Assembly: GCA_030824295.1 (NCBI GenBank)
Contig: JAVBYA010000365.1
Span: 1-6,375 of the forward strand
DNA length: 6,375 nt
From: Bacteroidota bacterium
GTDB lineage: Bacteria > Bacteroidota > Ignavibacteria > UBA10030 > UBA8401
Reading direction: 5' to 3'
The notes under the pieces were generated by a model. That model ran no database searches. It was not told the origin of the DNA and saw nothing but the letters and a program-made list of their open reading frames with translations. Of this stretch, positions 5,975 through 6,375 are shown piece after piece; position 1 is the first letter of the stretch; every line of letters begins with the position of its first letter. The position numbers and the translations under genes are program-made.

Positions 5975-6375
5975 ATGGCATTAATCGACGTCATCATGCC
6001 CCAAATGGGCGAAAGCATTGCCGAAGGGACCATCGCAAAATGGCACAAGAAGGTAGGGGATAAGGTCGCAAAGGATGAGACCCTACTGGAGATCAGTACG
6101 GATAAGGTCGATTCCGAGATCCCCGCACCGGCGGCAGGCATCATCGCAGAATTGCTTTATCAGGAAACGACAACGGTCGGTGTGAATACAGTCATCGCCC
6201 GCATCAATACTGATGCGAATGCCTCCGTCAATGCATCTGCTCCGGCACCCGCACCGTCTGCCCCGGCGCCTGCTCCGGCCGCCGCACCGAAAGCTGCCGC
6301 TGCCTCTGCTCCCGCTGCAGCGCCTGCCGTGTCCGGCGGGACGCTCATCGACGTCATCATGCCGCAGATGGGTGA
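5975..6375 (+). CDS. dihydrolipoyl acyltransferase (E2), N-terminal part, two or more lipoyl domains
   Basis: This is the E2 core component of a 2-oxoacid dehydrogenase complex. It carries the acyl group on a swinging lipoyl-lysine and transfers it to CoA. Only the first 133 residues are in the window; the gene runs off the right edge. Residues 2-80 are a complete lipoyl domain: VIMPQMGESIAEGTIAKW (6-23), VGDKV (27-31), and STDKVDSEIPAPAAG (41-55), with K44 (codon 6104-6106) the expected lipoylation site and target of LipB. Residues 81-122 form a flexible Ala/Pro-rich linker. At residue 124 a second lipoyl domain begins, repeating LIDVIMPQMG (124-133). The peripheral-subunit-binding and catalytic domains lie outside, so acetyl-, succinyl- and branched-chain acyltransferase cannot be told apart. 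The MGESIAEGT and STDKVDSEIP style is common in SucB-like and multi-lipoyl E2s; given the two E1s next door, a pyruvate or branched-chain role is more likely. Confidence 0.93.
   Translation, partial: MALIDVIMPQMGESIAEGTIAKWHKKVGDKVAKDETLLEISTDKVDSEIPAPAAGIIAELLYQETTTVGVNTVIARINTDANASVNASAPAPAPSAPAPAPAAAPKAAAASAPAAAPAVSGGTLIDVIMPQMG
5984..6363 (+). repeat. direct repeat encoding the start of successive lipoyl domains
   Basis: The 17-base sequence at 5984-6000 recurs exactly at 6347-6363, an offset of 363 bases (121 codons). Comparing 5984-6012 with 6347-6375, I count 26 of 29 bases identical, and the three differences are all third codon positions. The second copy is cut by the window edge. 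This marks a tandem lipoyl-domain duplication within E2, not a mobile element. Confidence 0.8.

Noticed and set aside
6160..6360. Minus-strand Ala/Gly-rich open frame resembling a low-complexity protein
   Set aside because: It is the complement of the GC-rich Ala/Pro linker of E2; the composition explains it.
1..6375. Mobile element, phage, CRISPR, toxin-antitoxin or other novel defence-type system
   Set aside because: All six genes are recognisable core metabolic genes, tightly packed on one strand, with uniform composition and no inverted terminal repeats, integrase, repeat array or unassigned reading frame.

Overview
The window is one continuous run of six co-directional plus-strand genes, two of them cut by the window edges. 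Together they encode 2-oxoacid dehydrogenase multienzyme complexes and part of their lipoate supply. The order is: 3' part of dihydrolipoyl dehydrogenase (E3, lpdA); lipoate octanoyltransferase (lipB); a 692-residue E1 with alpha and beta subunits fused in one chain; a separate E1 alpha; a separate E1 beta; and the 5' part of a dihydrolipoyl acyltransferase (E2) with at least two lipoyl domains. Gaps are 6, 4, 25, 30 and 56 bases. I see no terminator or convincing promoter, so this looks like an internal stretch of one operon that continues on both sides.

The genes form one functional unit. E1 uses thiamine diphosphate to decarboxylate a 2-oxoacid and passes the acyl group to a lipoyl lysine on E2. 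E2 transfers the acyl group to CoA, and E3 reoxidises the dihydrolipoyl group with NAD+. LipB puts the octanoyl precursor of lipoate onto the E2 lysine. Two complete E1 enzymes lie between one visible E3 and one visible E2. The fused E1 carries branched-chain-type signatures (GEG thiamine diphosphate motif, HSSSDD loop). The split alpha subunit has a pyruvate/acetoin-type GDG motif. The simplest reading is a branched-chain enzyme plus a pyruvate-type enzyme, possibly sharing E2 and E3. Substrates cannot be fixed from sequence.

G+C is roughly 55 percent, with strong use of ATC, CCG, CGC and GGC codons. Ribosome binding sites are variable and sometimes weak: one GTG start has no visible Shine-Dalgarno sequence. 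A fused branched-chain E1 beside a split E1 recalls Bacteroidota/Chlorobiota/Ignavibacteria-type bacteria (FCB group). That placement is a low-confidence inference.

No mobile element, CRISPR array, RNA gene or foreign-looking segment is visible. I regard this as a core metabolic region. The points of interest are the paired E1s, the gene fusion, the embedded lipB and the repeated lipoyl domain, not a new kind of system.
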